Source: Acidomonas methanolica (GTDB lineage: Bacteria; Pseudomonadota; Alphaproteobacteria; Acetobacterales; Acetobacteraceae). Taken from it: DNA of 37,105 nt. The notes beneath the pieces were generated by a model. The model saw nothing but the letters and a program-made list of their open reading frames with translations. It ran no database searches and had not been told where the DNA came from. This document shows, piece by piece, positions 17,195 to 25,733 of the stretch (position 1 is the stretch's first letter; every line of letters begins with the position of its first letter). The DNA lies in the NCBI RefSeq assembly GCF_004346035.1, contig NZ_SLZN01000027.1, forward strand, positions 1 to 37,105, written 5' to 3'. The position numbers were made by a program, and so were the translations under genes.

Positions 17195-17288
17195 GTAGCC
17201 CGAGTGTTTTGACGACGGAACCTCGCAGGAAGGCTCCGGCGCGAAGTCACGAAAGTTTTTTGGTTCTTTTCTTCGAAAAAAGACCAAC
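17195..17288 (+). repeat. Dispersed intergenic hairpin repeat, copy C
   Basis: Contains CGAAAGTTTTTTGGTTCTTT then TCTTCGAAAAAAGACCAA (17250-17288), nearly identical in layout to copy D. TCTTTT and AAAAGA pair around CTTCGAA. It lies 34 bases past the stop of the leftward GT39 gene and also downstream of the rightward 43-residue gene, so it could act as a two-way terminator. Confidence 0.65.
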
Positions 17289-17321
17289 GCCCCGTTTCGG
17301 CTTCATGCCTGACGCCGTGCA

Positions 17322-18974
17322 TTACGGCTTGGTGGCGGCGAACAACCCCAGATTCAGCATGTGGCCGTTGGAATAGTTCAACCCCGCCACGCGGCCATAC
17401 TCGACGAGCCTGCGCCCGCGCGCGGCCAACGCCGCACGCAGAGCGGGCTCATCGCGCTGATCGGCCAGGACCAGCGTGCAGTTGCCGTGATCGCGCAGGA
17501 GATCGGCGGCGGCGGGAATGGTGGGGAAGCGCGTGTTCGAGCCCGCGAGGAAGGCAAGGCTCGGTTCGGAATAGGACACGGAAAGCAGCGTGCTGTCCTC
17601 GCAAGGGCGATAGTCGTCGAACAATGCCGCGGCACGCGGCGCAAGCTGGATCACGGTCAGATCGGGAATGACGCCCAGGAACAGACCGGCATGAATCATC
17701 ACCGCCGCGGCGATCACCGCCAGCGCGGCATGCAGGCGTTCCCCGCGCAGCAACAGGCGGATCGAGAACAGCATGGCCGGGAGCGCGCCGATCGCGGCGA
17801 TCACCGCGACGGGCGACAGGCGATGTTCGAAGCGCCAGAGCAATGCCGGGCCGACGAGGCAGAATGCCAGACCGAGCGCCGCCCAGACCACGCCATAGGC
17901 GGTCATCAGCGCCCGCGCCCAGGCCGCCTGCGGACGCAGGAGCGTCCAACGGGTCAGCGAGGCGGCGGTGAGGATGGCGATGGCCGGATAGGTCGGCAGC
18001 ACGTAATGCGGCAGTTTGGTCGCGATGGCCTCGAAGACCAGCCAGTGCGGCACGATCCAGCACAGCAGGAATCGCACGCCCGGCTCGGCGCGCCGCAGCC
18101 AGATCGCCGGCAGGGCGAGCACGGTGAAGAGCGCGCCGGGCCAGAAGGAGAGGATGAACACGCCGAGATAATAGCCCGGCGCCATGCCGTGCGCCTGCTG
18201 GCCATGCCCGATCTTGCCGAGGAAATTCGTGCCGACCGCACGATGGAAGAAATCACCATGGCTCACGACGTAGATGGCGACACACCACGGCAGGACGATG
18301 GCAAGGGTGATCAGCCAGCCCCAGACGGGGCGGAGGCGCCTCCACCACCCCGCCTGCCGCTCCACCGCGAGCAAGGCCAGCGGCGTGCCGAATGCGGGAA
18401 TCAGCACCACCGGCCCCTTGAGCATCAGCCCGCAGCCGAGGGCGATCCAGTAGAGCAGCGCGGTACGGACGGGTGTAGGGCGATTGGACTGCCGGTCCTG
18501 AAACGCCGAGAGCAACGCTGCTTCCACCAGCAGGATATCGAGCAGCAGGACGGTGTCGATCGTCGCCATCCGCCCTTCGGCGGTCATGAGCGTCGAAACG
18601 CCCAGCAACGCCCCGGCGAGCAGCCCGGTCGCGCCGCCGAAAAGCGACGCGCCGATCCACGCCGTCAGCGTGACGGCCAGGGTGACGCCGATCAGGCTGG
18701 GGATGCGATACGGCCATGCCGTATGGCGATCACGCGGGCCGCCGAACAGCGCCTCGGCCCCGGCTTCGAGCCAGTAGATTCCGGCGGGCTGGAGATAGCG
18801 CGGCTGGTCGAGGAAGCGGACATCGACAAAATCGCCGCTTTCCAGCATCTGCGCCGAGGCTTCCATGTAGCGCGGCTCGTCGCGATCCAGCGGCGGCAAG
18901 CTCATGCGGCCGGTCAGGAAGAGGCAGAACGTGACGAACGCCAGAGCGGCGTAATGTCGCCAGGTCAGGCGCAT
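17322..18974 (-). CDS. GT39-family membrane glycosyltransferase (ArnT/PMT type)
   Basis: A 550-residue integral membrane protein with about a dozen hydrophobic helices. The catalytic-type first periplasmic loop carries PPLDRDEPRYMEASAQML, where the paired acidic residues D-R-D-E match the ArnT/PMT active-site motif, and ATKLPHYVLPTYPAIAIL is the other conserved family segment. Such enzymes transfer a sugar from an undecaprenyl-phosphate carrier to lipid A, proteins or glycans at the outer face of the inner membrane. The start at 18974 (MRLTWRHY) is chosen over 19004 because it opens the first helix. The upstream GT2 gene probably makes the lipid-linked donor. Acceptor and sugar are not predictable. 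Confidence 0.85.
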   Translation of the reverse strand: MRLTWRHYAALAFVTFCLFLTGRMSLPPLDRDEPRYMEASAQMLESGDFVDVRFLDQPRYLQPAGIYWLEAGAEALFGGPRDRHTAWPYRIPSLIGVTLAVTLTAWIGASLFGGATGLLAGALLGVSTLMTAEGRMATIDTVLLLDILLVEAALLSAFQDRQSNRPTPVRTALLYWIALGCGLMLKGPVVLIPAFGTPLALLAVERQAGWWRRLRPVWGWLITLAIVLPWCVAIYVVSHGDFFHRAVGTNFLGKIGHGQQAHGMAPGYYLGVFILSFWPGALFTVLALPAIWLRRAEPGVRFLLCWIVPHWLVFEAIATKLPHYVLPTYPAIAILTAASLTRWTLLRPQAAWARALMTAYGVVWAALGLAFCLVGPALLWRFEHRLSPVAVIAAIGALPAMLFSIRLLLRGERLHAALAVIAAAVMIHAGLFLGVIPDLTVIQLAPRAAALFDDYRPCEDSTLLSVSYSEPSLAFLAGSNTRFPTIPAAADLLRDHGNCTLVLADQRDEPALRAALAARGRRLVEYGRVAGLNYSNGHMLNLGLFAATKP

Positions 18975-19116
18975 CGGATGTCTTCTCTCCTGAAGCCCCC
19001 ACACCGTCCGGAGGCCGTTCCAAGCATTGGCCGCGCCAGCGTAAAGGGCAGCTTCCTAGTCAATATGCCCCGAATTGCAAGCCTCGCCCGCCCCCGGGCC
19101 ATGCCGCGCGTCGGAG

Positions 19117-19836
19117 TCAACGCTCGGTGATGCGCTGCGCGAGATGAGTGCGGTTGAGGAGCCACATCACACCCATCAGGTCACGGATGCCGACGATGGC
19201 GCGGTTGAGGTTCGTGTATTTCGACTGTCCGTGCAGCCGGGCACGGTGACGGGTCTCGACGCAGATCAGCGGCGCGCCATAATGACCCAGCAGCGCGGGC
19301 AGAAAGCGATGCACGCCTTCGAACTGGGGTATCCGCAGGAAAGCGGCACGAGCGAACAGCTTCATCGGCGCGCCGGTATCCGGACAGCCATCGTTCAACA
19401 GGCGGCGACGCAGGCCGTTGGCGATGCGCGTGGCGATGCGGCGCGAGAGACGATCGTTGCGTTTCAGCCGCACGCCGACCACCAACGGCGCAGGCCCGGC
19501 CGCCGCCTCGGCGCGGGCGAGCATCTCGATGATGATTTCGGGATTGTCCTGCCCGTCTCCGTCCAGCGTGGCGATCCACCGACCCCGCGCGGCTTCGATG
19601 CCGTTGCGCAGCGCGGCGGATTTGCCGAGACGGCGATCATGGCTGAGAACGCGCAGATCGGGCAGGAAGCGCGCCCGCGCCTCTTCGAGCCGGGTCACGG
19701 TCGCGTCCGTGCTGCCGTCATCCACCACGACGATTTCCGTCTTCGGCAGGCGCGGCAGGACGGCGGCGAGTTCCTCGCAGACCGGGAGAATATTCTCCGC
19801 CTCGTTGAGGACGGCGATGACGATCGAAAGATGCAA
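19117..19836 (-). CDS. GT2-family glycosyltransferase (polyprenyl-phosphate sugar synthase type)
   Basis: A 239-residue inverting GT-A enzyme. LSIVIAVLNEAENI at the N-terminus, IVVVDDGSTD (nucleotide-binding), and TLDGDGQDNPEII (the DxD-type metal motif) are typical of dolichyl/undecaprenyl-phosphate sugar synthases such as ArnC and DPM1. RHRARLHGQSKYTNLNRAIV is the conserved R-x-x-G-x-S-K-Y motif. The long membrane tail of ArnC is absent, as in short DPM1-like forms. It starts only 15 bases past atpF and is probably transcribed with the ATP synthase operon; the GT39 gene follows 142 bases further on. Likely the pair builds and uses a lipid-linked sugar. Confidence 0.87.
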   Translation of the reverse strand: MHLSIVIAVLNEAENILPVCEELAAVLPRLPKTEIVVVDDGSTDATVTRLEEARARFLPDLRVLSHDRRLGKSAALRNGIEAARGRWIATLDGDGQDNPEIIIEMLARAEAAAGPAPLVVGVRLKRNDRLSRRIATRIANGLRRRLLNDGCPDTGAPMKLFARAAFLRIPQFEGVHRFLPALLGHYGAPLICVETRHRARLHGQSKYTNLNRAIVGIRDLMGVMWLLNRTHLAQRITER

Positions 19837-19851
19837 GGCGCTGCGCGCGCC

Positions 19852-20379
19852 TCAGGCCGCGTTGATGGCGCCGGGCCCAGCCTCGTTCGCGGCGCGCAAC
19901 GCCCCGGGAAGAGCGTCGAGCGAGCGGTCCACGAGGGTCGAGGCGGCCTCCCCGTTCTCGGCGAGATGATGGGCGACGACCTCGCGCACGGCGGCGGCGG
20001 CGGCTTCGATGGCCTGTTTGCGCACGTCCTGCACGGCCGCGCGCTCGGAGGCGGCGATGCGGTCACGGGCCATCTGCTCGCGCCGGGTGGCAATGGCCTC
20101 GGCGTCGCGCCGGGCGGTTTCGCCGATGAGGGCGGCTTCCTGGCGCGAATGCTCGATCATGGCCTGCGCCTCCGCGAGGGCCTGTTCGCGTTCCCGCGTG
20201 GCATCCTCCAGTATCTGCTCGGCCTGGCGGCGCAGCTCGGCGGCCTCGGCGAGTTCCTGACGGGCGCTCTGGGCGTGCGCGTCGAGCTGGGTGACGATCG
20301 CCGTCCACAACTTGCGTCCGAACAGGATGAAGAAGATGACGAACGCGATCGCGACGTAGAAGCGTTGATCGTGAAGCAT
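19852..20379 (-). CDS. atpF: F0F1 ATP synthase subunit b
   Basis: A 175-residue peripheral-stalk subunit. A single N-terminal membrane helix (FYVAIAFVIFFILFGRKLW) is followed by a long Ala/Glu/Arg-rich coiled coil running to about residue 150, the right-handed stalk that holds F1 to F0. Length is normal. It is the last F0 gene of the operon, 12 bases after b'. The F1 genes are not next to it, matching the split F0/F1 operons of alphaproteobacteria. Confidence 0.92.
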   Translation of the reverse strand: MLHDQRFYVAIAFVIFFILFGRKLWTAIVTQLDAHAQSARQELAEAAELRRQAEQILEDATREREQALAEAQAMIEHSRQEAALIGETARRDAEAIATRREQMARDRIAASERAAVQDVRKQAIEAAAAAVREVVAHHLAENGEAASTLVDRSLDALPGALRAANEAGPGAINAA

Positions 20380-20391
20380 GACGCGTCTCCT

Positions 20392-20997
20392 TCAGGCGGC
20401 CTTGGAGAGGGATGTGCGCACGGCGGCGGAGAGCGTCTCGTCGCCGACCTGCGTGCCCGCGGGGGCGAGCAGCTTGCTCGCGAGCGGGCGGGCGATCTCT
20501 GTCGCGATCTCGGGCAGGCGGGCGAGCGCCTCCTGACGGGAAGCGGTGATCCGCTCCTCGGCCTTGGCGATGTCGGCCGCGAGGCGCTGGTTCATTTCAT
20601 GCGCCTGCCGCTCCGCGGCCCGTCGGGCCTCCTGCACCACCTGGTCGATATTGGCTTGCGCCTGCGCCGCGGCGTCGTGACGGGCGCGGCGCAACTCGTC
20701 CACGGCGCGGTCCGCCTCGTCACGGGCACGATGCGCCACCTCGAGATCGCTTTCGATGCATTGGCGACGGGCGGCCAGCACGCTCGCGACGCGCGGCAGA
20801 GCCGACCGACTCAGAATAACGTAGAAAACCAAGAAGATGACGGCGCCCCAGACGACCTGCCAGAGCAGATAGGGGTTGCCGAAATCGAGCTGCGGCATGG
20901 TCTCCGCACACGCAACCCCCGGCGTCAGGCCGAGAACGGGCCCGAACGCGCGGAGCGCGGTCAGCGGGGCGGCCGGTTTGCGGGGGGATGCGGGCAT
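20392..20997 (-). CDS. atpF': F0F1 ATP synthase subunit b'
   Basis: A 201-residue partner of subunit b in the heterodimeric stalk found in photosynthetic and alphaproteobacterial synthases. MPQLDFGNPYLLWQVVWGAV and the rest of that helix, with SRSALPRVASVLAARR after it, are the b' signature. A 33-residue Pro/Ala extension precedes the family's usual MPQ start, so an internal start at that Met (about 20901) is possible. The coiled-coil region covers about residues 80-180. Confidence 0.9.
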   Translation of the reverse strand: MPASPRKPAAPLTALRAFGPVLGLTPGVACAETMPQLDFGNPYLLWQVVWGAVIFLVFYVILSRSALPRVASVLAARRQCIESDLEVAHRARDEADRAVDELRRARHDAAAQAQANIDQVVQEARRAAERQAHEMNQRLAADIAKAEERITASRQEALARLPEIATEIARPLASKLLAPAGTQVGDETLSAAVRTSLSKAA

Positions 20998-21012
20998 GGA
21001 GGGAACTCCCGA

Positions 21013-21237
21013 TCAGACGAACAGGATCAGGAAGGCGATCAGCAGGGCGTAGAGCGCCACGGCTTCCGTCAGGGCGAAACCGAGCATGCCGATGCCGAAC
21101 ACGTGGGAGCGGGAGGCCGGGTTGCGGGCGATCGAGCTCACGAGCGTCGAGAAGATGTTGCCGATCCCGACGCCGACGCCGGCGAGAGCGATGACAGCGA
21201 TGCCGGCGCCGATTTCCTTAGCAGCGGAGACGTCCAT
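21013..21237 (-). CDS. atpE: F0F1 ATP synthase subunit c
   Basis: A 74-residue hairpin protein of two membrane helices that forms the rotor ring. Helix one carries the Gly-rich [20 protein letters not shown] packing motif, the polar loop is ARNPASR, and the second helix contains FALTEAVAL, whose Glu is the ion-binding carboxylate. No Na+-type ligand set is obvious, so H+ coupling is expected. It lies between atpB and atpF', with 53 bases to atpB. Confidence 0.95.
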   Translation of the reverse strand: MDVSAAKEIGAGIAVIALAGVGVGIGNIFSTLVSSIARNPASRSHVFGIGMLGFALTEAVALYALLIAFLILFV

Positions 21238-21290
21238 GATAAGTTCCTTGAGCTTGGTTCAGAGGTAAGGGAATGCGCTCGACGCGGCCC

Positions 21291-22040
21291 TCAATGGGCC
21301 ACCGCCTCGCGCAGATAGATGCAGGTGAGGATGGCGAAGACGTAGGCCTGAAGGACGCCCACCAGCAATTCGAGCGCCGTCAGCGCGACGTTGAGGGCGA
21401 TCGGGGCGACGGCGAGGACGGAACCCAGCATGCCCAGACCGGCCAGCATGATCGTGAAGCCGGCAAACACCTCGAGCAGCACGTGACCGGCCATCATATT
21501 GGCGAAAAGTCGGATCGACAGGCTGACGGGGCGGGAAAGGAAGGAGAGGATCTCGATCGGGACCAGCAGCGGCGCGAGAAGGATCGGAACGCCCTCCGGC
21601 ATGAAATGCGCGAAGAAATGCAGGCCCTGGTAGCGCAGCGATACGAGGATGGAGATGATGAACACCGCCGCCGCCATTGCGCAGGTGACGACGATATGAC
21701 TGGTGAAGGTGAAGGAGTAGGGCACCAGACCGATATAGTTGCCCGCCAGGATGAAGAAGAAGATGGCGAAGATGAAGGGGAAAAAGGTCGTGCCCTTCGG
21801 CCCGATCGTATCGACGGCCATCTGGTGGATGAAGTCGTATCCCAGTTCGGCGGCGGCCTGGAGCCGGCCCGGCACAACGGCGCGGGGACGCATGCCCACG
21901 AAAAGGAACGCCAGGACGAGGAGGGCGGCGGCGGCCATGTAGACGGGAGACTGGCTGAGATGCAGCGCCGCTCCCATGCTGCCGAGCACCGGATGCAGCT
22001 CGAACTGGCTGAACGCGTCAATCTTCGATCCGGACTCCAA
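21291..22040 (-). CDS. atpB: F0F1 ATP synthase subunit a
   Basis: A 249-residue proton-channel subunit. The essential arginine lies in SLSIRLFANMMAGH, and the C-terminal helix YVFAILTCIYLREA is the usual last helix of the a subunit. IDAFSQFELHPVLG near the N-terminus matches the F-E-[LI] segment of alphaproteobacterial AtpB. A perfect CTGCCC/GGGCAG hairpin at 22083-22098 lies between atpI and atpB and may influence relative expression. Length and order are normal. Confidence 0.95.
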   Translation of the reverse strand: MESGSKIDAFSQFELHPVLGSMGAALHLSQSPVYMAAAALLVLAFLFVGMRPRAVVPGRLQAAAELGYDFIHQMAVDTIGPKGTTFFPFIFAIFFFILAGNYIGLVPYSFTFTSHIVVTCAMAAAVFIISILVSLRYQGLHFFAHFMPEGVPILLAPLLVPIEILSFLSRPVSLSIRLFANMMAGHVLLEVFAGFTIMLAGLGMLGSVLAVAPIALNVALTALELLVGVLQAYVFAILTCIYLREAVAH

Positions 22041-22103
22041 AATCGGCTCTCCCGCTAACGCCTGCGCCCATCTTCCGCGCCCCTGCCCGAACGGGCAGCG
22101 GCC

Positions 22104-22490
22104 TCACGACCCCCGTTTCCCCCGCTTGCCTCTGGAAGCCCCGCCATCCACCATGGTCCTGCCGACCACGCGCCAGACGTTGAGCATCCCGGCGGCCGCG
22201 CCGAGAAGCGAGAACAGGATCAGGAACAGCGCGCGATAGCCAAGCCAGTAATCCAGCGCCCAGCCCAGCCCCACGCCGACGGCGAGACCGGAGACGAGCT
22301 CGGTCCCGAGGCGCAGGGCCAGACCCAGCGCGGAATAATCCTGCGCCGATCCCGTGGGCGATACGTCGCCGCCATCCTCGTACCTGCCCTCTTCGGCCAA
22401 CCGGGCTTCGGCGGCGGCCAGCCGCGCGTCGAACTCCCGCTTGTCACGATCAGGAGCAGGCGTGTCGCGATGGTCGTCCCGCACGCTCAC
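22104..22490 (-). CDS. atpI: ATP synthase assembly protein AtpI
   Basis: A 128-residue membrane protein with a charged N-terminal domain (about 50 residues) followed by two helices: GTELVSGLAVGVGLGWALDY and ALFLILFSLLGAAAGMLNVW. The G-x-x-L-D-x-x-x-G-x-x-x-x-x-x-x-x-x-x-x-x-G-x-x-x-G pattern is typical of alphaproteobacterial AtpI (AtpZ/AtpI family), which helps assemble the c-ring. The start is GTG 22490 with AAGGGAT just upstream. It is the first gene of the F0 operon. Confidence 0.88.
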   Translation of the reverse strand: MSVRDDHRDTPAPDRDKREFDARLAAAEARLAEEGRYEDGGDVSPTGSAQDYSALGLALRLGTELVSGLAVGVGLGWALDYWLGYRALFLILFSLLGAAAGMLNVWRVVGRTMVDGGASRGKRGKRGS

Positions 22491-22541
22491 AATCCCTTTT
22501 CCCGCCCTGCCGTCCGAACCGGAAGACAGGGGTGTCGGCGC

Positions 22542-22570
22542 TTGCTACTCATCTGCCCTCACACTGTCAA
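22542..22570 (-). promoter_or_regulatory. Candidate promoter of the F0 ATP synthase operon
   Basis: On the minus strand a perfect -35 TTGACA (22570-22565) is followed after 17 bases by TAGCAA (22547-22542), a weak -10 match. It lies about 50 bases upstream of the atpI start, in the only gap between the ClC gene and the operon. Confidence 0.45.
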
Positions 22571-22629
22571 CGTGCGACGAAACGTTATTCGCACATTATG
22601 GCCTGTAACGTGGCCGATTCGCCAACGTT

Positions 22630-24603
22630 TCATTTCCCCGCCTCTTCTCCGTCCCGCCGCCCTGCACGCCGCATGCCGGGACCGAAAGCGAAAGTCCGGC
22701 GCGCGGCGCGGGTTTCACCCGCCAGCTCCCGGCGTGTCCGGTCCAGTTCCTCGGCATAGCGGCGCAGGGCGTACTGCTCCGTCAGCAGGCCGATCACGCG
22801 GCGCGACTCGCGGCTCTCCGCCACGGCGAGCGCGTCGGCCTCAGCCCGTTCCAGCAGGGCGATCGCGTCGCGGACGTTCATGTCCGGGAGGAGCATGTCG
22901 TCCTGATGGATGGCCAGATCCGAAACCGGAGCGTCGGAATCGTGCTCCACGGCATGCAGCTCGGCGACGGTGACGAGCCCGGCATACGCGCCGTCCTCCG
23001 ACGTCAGGACGAGGCATTGCGTCGGATCGAGCGGGTAAAGCCGCCGCGCCGCGCCGATGGACAGATCGGGGCGGAGGGTTTTCACCTCGCGCCGCATCAT
23101 GCGCGCCACGTTCAGCGCCCGCATCCAGCTCACATCCACGGCGGAGCGGATCGATTCGCCGCGCAGGTGGAAGCGCCATGTGGCGAAGGCGTAACCGAAG
23201 AACCGCCGCACGGTCAGAAGCGAAACGACGCTGGCCAGCAGCACGTCACCACTCACCGCAACATCGCCCGTCATTTCCAGCGAGAGGCAGATCATGGTCA
23301 TGGGGCTGCCGATAACCGCCACGGCCATGGCGCTCATCCCGATCAGGGCGCAGGAGGCGGAGGACAGCGCCTGTTCGCCCGCGAGAGACAGGAGACCGCC
23401 CAGGATATTTCCCGCCAGCGTGCCGAGATAGAGCGAGGCGAAGAACAGGCCGCCGCGGAATCCGGAGCCGATGGAGACGCAGGACGCGGCGATCTTGAGG
23501 CCCAGCAGCAGCGTGGCGTATCCCAGCCCCCAGTCATTGTCGAAGACCAGCCGCATCGCCGCGTGCCCCGCCGACAGCACGCTCGGCGTGTAGATGGCAA
23601 GGGCGCCGACGAGCACCCCCCCGACGGCGGGGCGCAGCAGAGGCGGCAGGGGCAGACGGCCGAAGACACGCTCGGTCGCGGCCACGCCCTTCATGATGCT
23701 GATGGCCAGCAGTGCCGTGGGCAGGGCGATCAGTGTCGCGTCGGCCCAGCCATGGGCGTGGGCGAGCACGGTCAGCGGATCTCCGCCCGGGATGCTGACC
23801 GCCGGGGAAATGGCCCCGAACCGGCGCGTGACCGCCACCGCGCACCAGGCGGCGAGCGCCACTGGCGCGACATTGACGAGGGAGTAGGAGCCGATCACCA
23901 CTTCGAAGGCGTAGAACGCGCCGGCGACCGGAGCGCCGAAGGCCGCGCCGATCGCCCCGCCCGCCCCGCAGCCGACCAGCACGCGCATGTCCTCGCGCCG
24001 GACGCGGAAAATGCGCCCGGCCCTTGAACCAAAGGCGGCCGCGATCTGGCTGAACCCGGCTTCCAGGCCGATCGACGCGCCGCCGCCATTGGAGATCAGC
24101 GTCTGCCCGGCCACGACGAGACTGTCCCGCACCGACATACGGCCGCCATGGAGCGCGTTCGCCTCGATGGGATCGACCGGGCGGTTGCGGGCGGAACTGC
24201 CCTGGGTGAGACGGGCGAGCAGCAGGCCGAACGCGCCGAGCACCAGCCCGCCGATGATCGGTCCGGCGAGTGCGCGCAGGGGCGGAAGGGTGGAGAGGCC
24301 GGAGAGTTGGCCCTCCCCCTCCAGCCCGAAGATGACCCGGTGCAGAAGCATCGCGCCGCGCGTCATGGCCACCACGCAGATTCCGGCCAGCAGCCCGACA
24401 AACGCCGCGAGCGCGGTCAGCCAGACCTCGTCAGCGCGGATCAGGGCGCGCAGGAGGCGCGGGGCCTGGGTGACGCGACGCAGCTTCAGCAGAGCCGACG
24501 CGGGCAAGTGCGAGGCTTGATCATGAGCACGATCGGGCGGAGGCGACACGCGACAATCTCCCGGCGAGGAGGGAAACGCCACAGAAGGGTCAGGATGCGT
24601 CAC
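22630..24603 (-). CDS. ClC-family chloride channel/transporter with C-terminal CBS domains
   Basis: A 657-residue protein: about 55 N-terminal soluble residues, a membrane domain (roughly 60-475) and a CBS pair (about 500-620). The gating glutamate lies in SIGLEAGFSQ (Glu181), and GAFYAFEVVIG (Glu234) occupies the region of the second, internal proton glutamate of CLC exchangers. The first selectivity motif, GSGIP in classical members, is not kept (GSSARNR region), and GxFxP is GLFFAS, as in a divergent bacterial clade marked by IEANALHGGRM. The GTG at 24603 is the longest start; a later internal start near the first helix is possible. It likely mediates anion or anion/proton exchange, useful in acid. 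Confidence 0.85.
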   Translation of the reverse strand: MTHPDPSVAFPSSPGDCRVSPPPDRAHDQASHLPASALLKLRRVTQAPRLLRALIRADEVWLTALAAFVGLLAGICVVAMTRGAMLLHRVIFGLEGEGQLSGLSTLPPLRALAGPIIGGLVLGAFGLLLARLTQGSSARNRPVDPIEANALHGGRMSVRDSLVVAGQTLISNGGGASIGLEAGFSQIAAAFGSRAGRIFRVRREDMRVLVGCGAGGAIGAAFGAPVAGAFYAFEVVIGSYSLVNVAPVALAAWCAVAVTRRFGAISPAVSIPGGDPLTVLAHAHGWADATLIALPTALLAISIMKGVAATERVFGRLPLPPLLRPAVGGVLVGALAIYTPSVLSAGHAAMRLVFDNDWGLGYATLLLGLKIAASCVSIGSGFRGGLFFASLYLGTLAGNILGGLLSLAGEQALSSASCALIGMSAMAVAVIGSPMTMICLSLEMTGDVAVSGDVLLASVVSLLTVRRFFGYAFATWRFHLRGESIRSAVDVSWMRALNVARMMRREVKTLRPDLSIGAARRLYPLDPTQCLVLTSEDGAYAGLVTVAELHAVEHDSDAPVSDLAIHQDDMLLPDMNVRDAIALLERAEADALAVAESRESRRVIGLLTEQYALRRYAEELDRTRRELAGETRAARRTFAFGPGMRRAGRRDGEEAGK

Positions 24604-24704
24604 GCGTCAACCGACGTGACGGAACGGTCTCGCCACAGCTTGCGTTTCGGTCCCGGTCGCCGTTGCCGGGGCCTGGCCTCATGACGATCCCAGCGCGGAG
24701 CACA

Positions 24705-24796
24705 ATCCGTCTGATCGTTTGGCAACAATGTCTCACGCAGAGCTTCTCCGGCCAGGACGAAAACGTTTTTCCGGTTCTTTTTTCCGAAAAAGACCA
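24705..24796 (+). repeat. Dispersed intergenic hairpin repeat, copy D
   Basis: Contains CGAAAACGTTTTTCCGGTTC then TTTTTTCCGAAAAAGACCAG (24757-24796). TCTTTTT and AAAAAGA pair around TCCG. Unlike the other copies it lies between divergent genes, upstream of both the ClC gene and the hydrolase gene, so a pure terminator role does not fit. Confidence 0.65.
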
Positions 24797-24878
24797 GTAC
24801 GAACCCCGGCGATGCTCCAACGTCCGGCTTCAGCTTCACGACGCCAGGACAATAGGGGCGAACGGGAGGAGACGCGGC

Positions 24879-25682
24879 ATGCAGCTTCATGTCATCGAAC
24901 AGGGGCCGGAGCGATCGTCGGGGAAACTGCCGGTGGTGTTCCTGCACGGGCTGTTCGGACGGGCGCGGAATTTCGGCGCGCTCCAGCGGCGGGTGGCGGC
25001 GGATCGTCGCACGCTCGCGCTCGATCTGCGCAATCATGGCGGCAGCCCGCACGGGATGATGACCTATGACCTCATGGCGGAGGACGTGCGTGAGACCCTG
25101 GCCGCCCGTGACGCCCTGCCCGCTCTTGTGATCGGCCATTCCATGGGCGGCAAGACGGCGATGAGACTCGCGCTGGCGCATCCCGAGACAGTGGCCGGGC
25201 TGCTGGTGGCGGATATCGCGCCCACGCCGCGCCCCTTCAGCCAGGACGGGCTGGTCGCGGCGCTTCGGGGCGTGCGTTTTCCGGCGCGGCTCGATCTGCG
25301 CGAGGCAAAAGCCCTGCTGGCGGAGGCGATTCCCGACGCGGCCGTGCGGGAGTTGATGGCGCAGAATCTCCGTCTCGGCGACGATCCGGGCTGGGCCATC
25401 GGGCTGGAGGAGATCGCGGCCTCCCTCCCCACCCTCTATGACTGGCCCGAACGATCTGCAGCGCGGTACGACGGGCCGACGCTCTTTGTGCGGGGCGGGC
25501 GCTCCGATTATGTGCGCGACGATGATCTGCCGGCGATCCGGCGGTTTTTCCCCGCCGCGCGCATCGAGACCATCCCGGAGGCGGGACACTGGGTTCACGT
25601 CGAGGCTCCGGAACGCTTCGCCGCGCTGATGCTTGACTTCATTGCCGACGTGGCGGACGAAGATCGGGCAGGCACGCCGTGA
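24879..25682 (+). CDS. Alpha/beta hydrolase (YbfF-like esterase)
   Basis: A 267-residue alpha/beta-fold hydrolase. VVFLHGLFGRARNFG is the oxyanion-hole HG region followed by the YbfF-type G-x-x-x-N-[FW]. The nucleophile elbow is VIGHSMGGK (G-x-S-x-G), and the terminal His is in EAGHWVHVEAPE; the catalytic Asp is probably in FVRGGRSDYV. RNHGGSPH matches the R-N-H-G-x-S motif of this branch. The ATG at 24879 has GGGAGGAG upstream; the longer frame to 24663 crosses the repeat element and is not credible. Natural substrate unknown. Confidence 0.88.
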   Translation: MQLHVIEQGPERSSGKLPVVFLHGLFGRARNFGALQRRVAADRRTLALDLRNHGGSPHGMMTYDLMAEDVRETLAARDALPALVIGHSMGGKTAMRLALAHPETVAGLLVADIAPTPRPFSQDGLVAALRGVRFPARLDLREAKALLAEAIPDAAVRELMAQNLRLGDDPGWAIGLEEIAASLPTLYDWPERSAARYDGPTLFVRGGRSDYVRDDDLPAIRRFFPAARIETIPEAGHWVHVEAPERFAALMLDFIADVADEDRAGTP

Positions 25683-25733
25683 AACCCGATCCCGGCCTCA
25701 CGCGTGGGCGCGGCGGCGAGCGGGAATGAGAGC

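Noticed and set aside
17361-19130. Long forward open frame (589 residues)
   Set aside because: Antisense to the GT39 gene; Gln/Arg/Pro-rich composition typical of a shadow frame in high-GC DNA.
19075-21318. Long forward open frame (747 residues)
   Set aside because: Lies opposite the GT2, atpF, atpF' and atpE genes, all of which have clear family motifs; the frame has no domain of its own.
24663-24878. N-terminal extension of the YbfF-like hydrolase
   Set aside because: The extension translates the dispersed repeat copy D, while a strong ribosome-binding site precedes the ATG at 24879.
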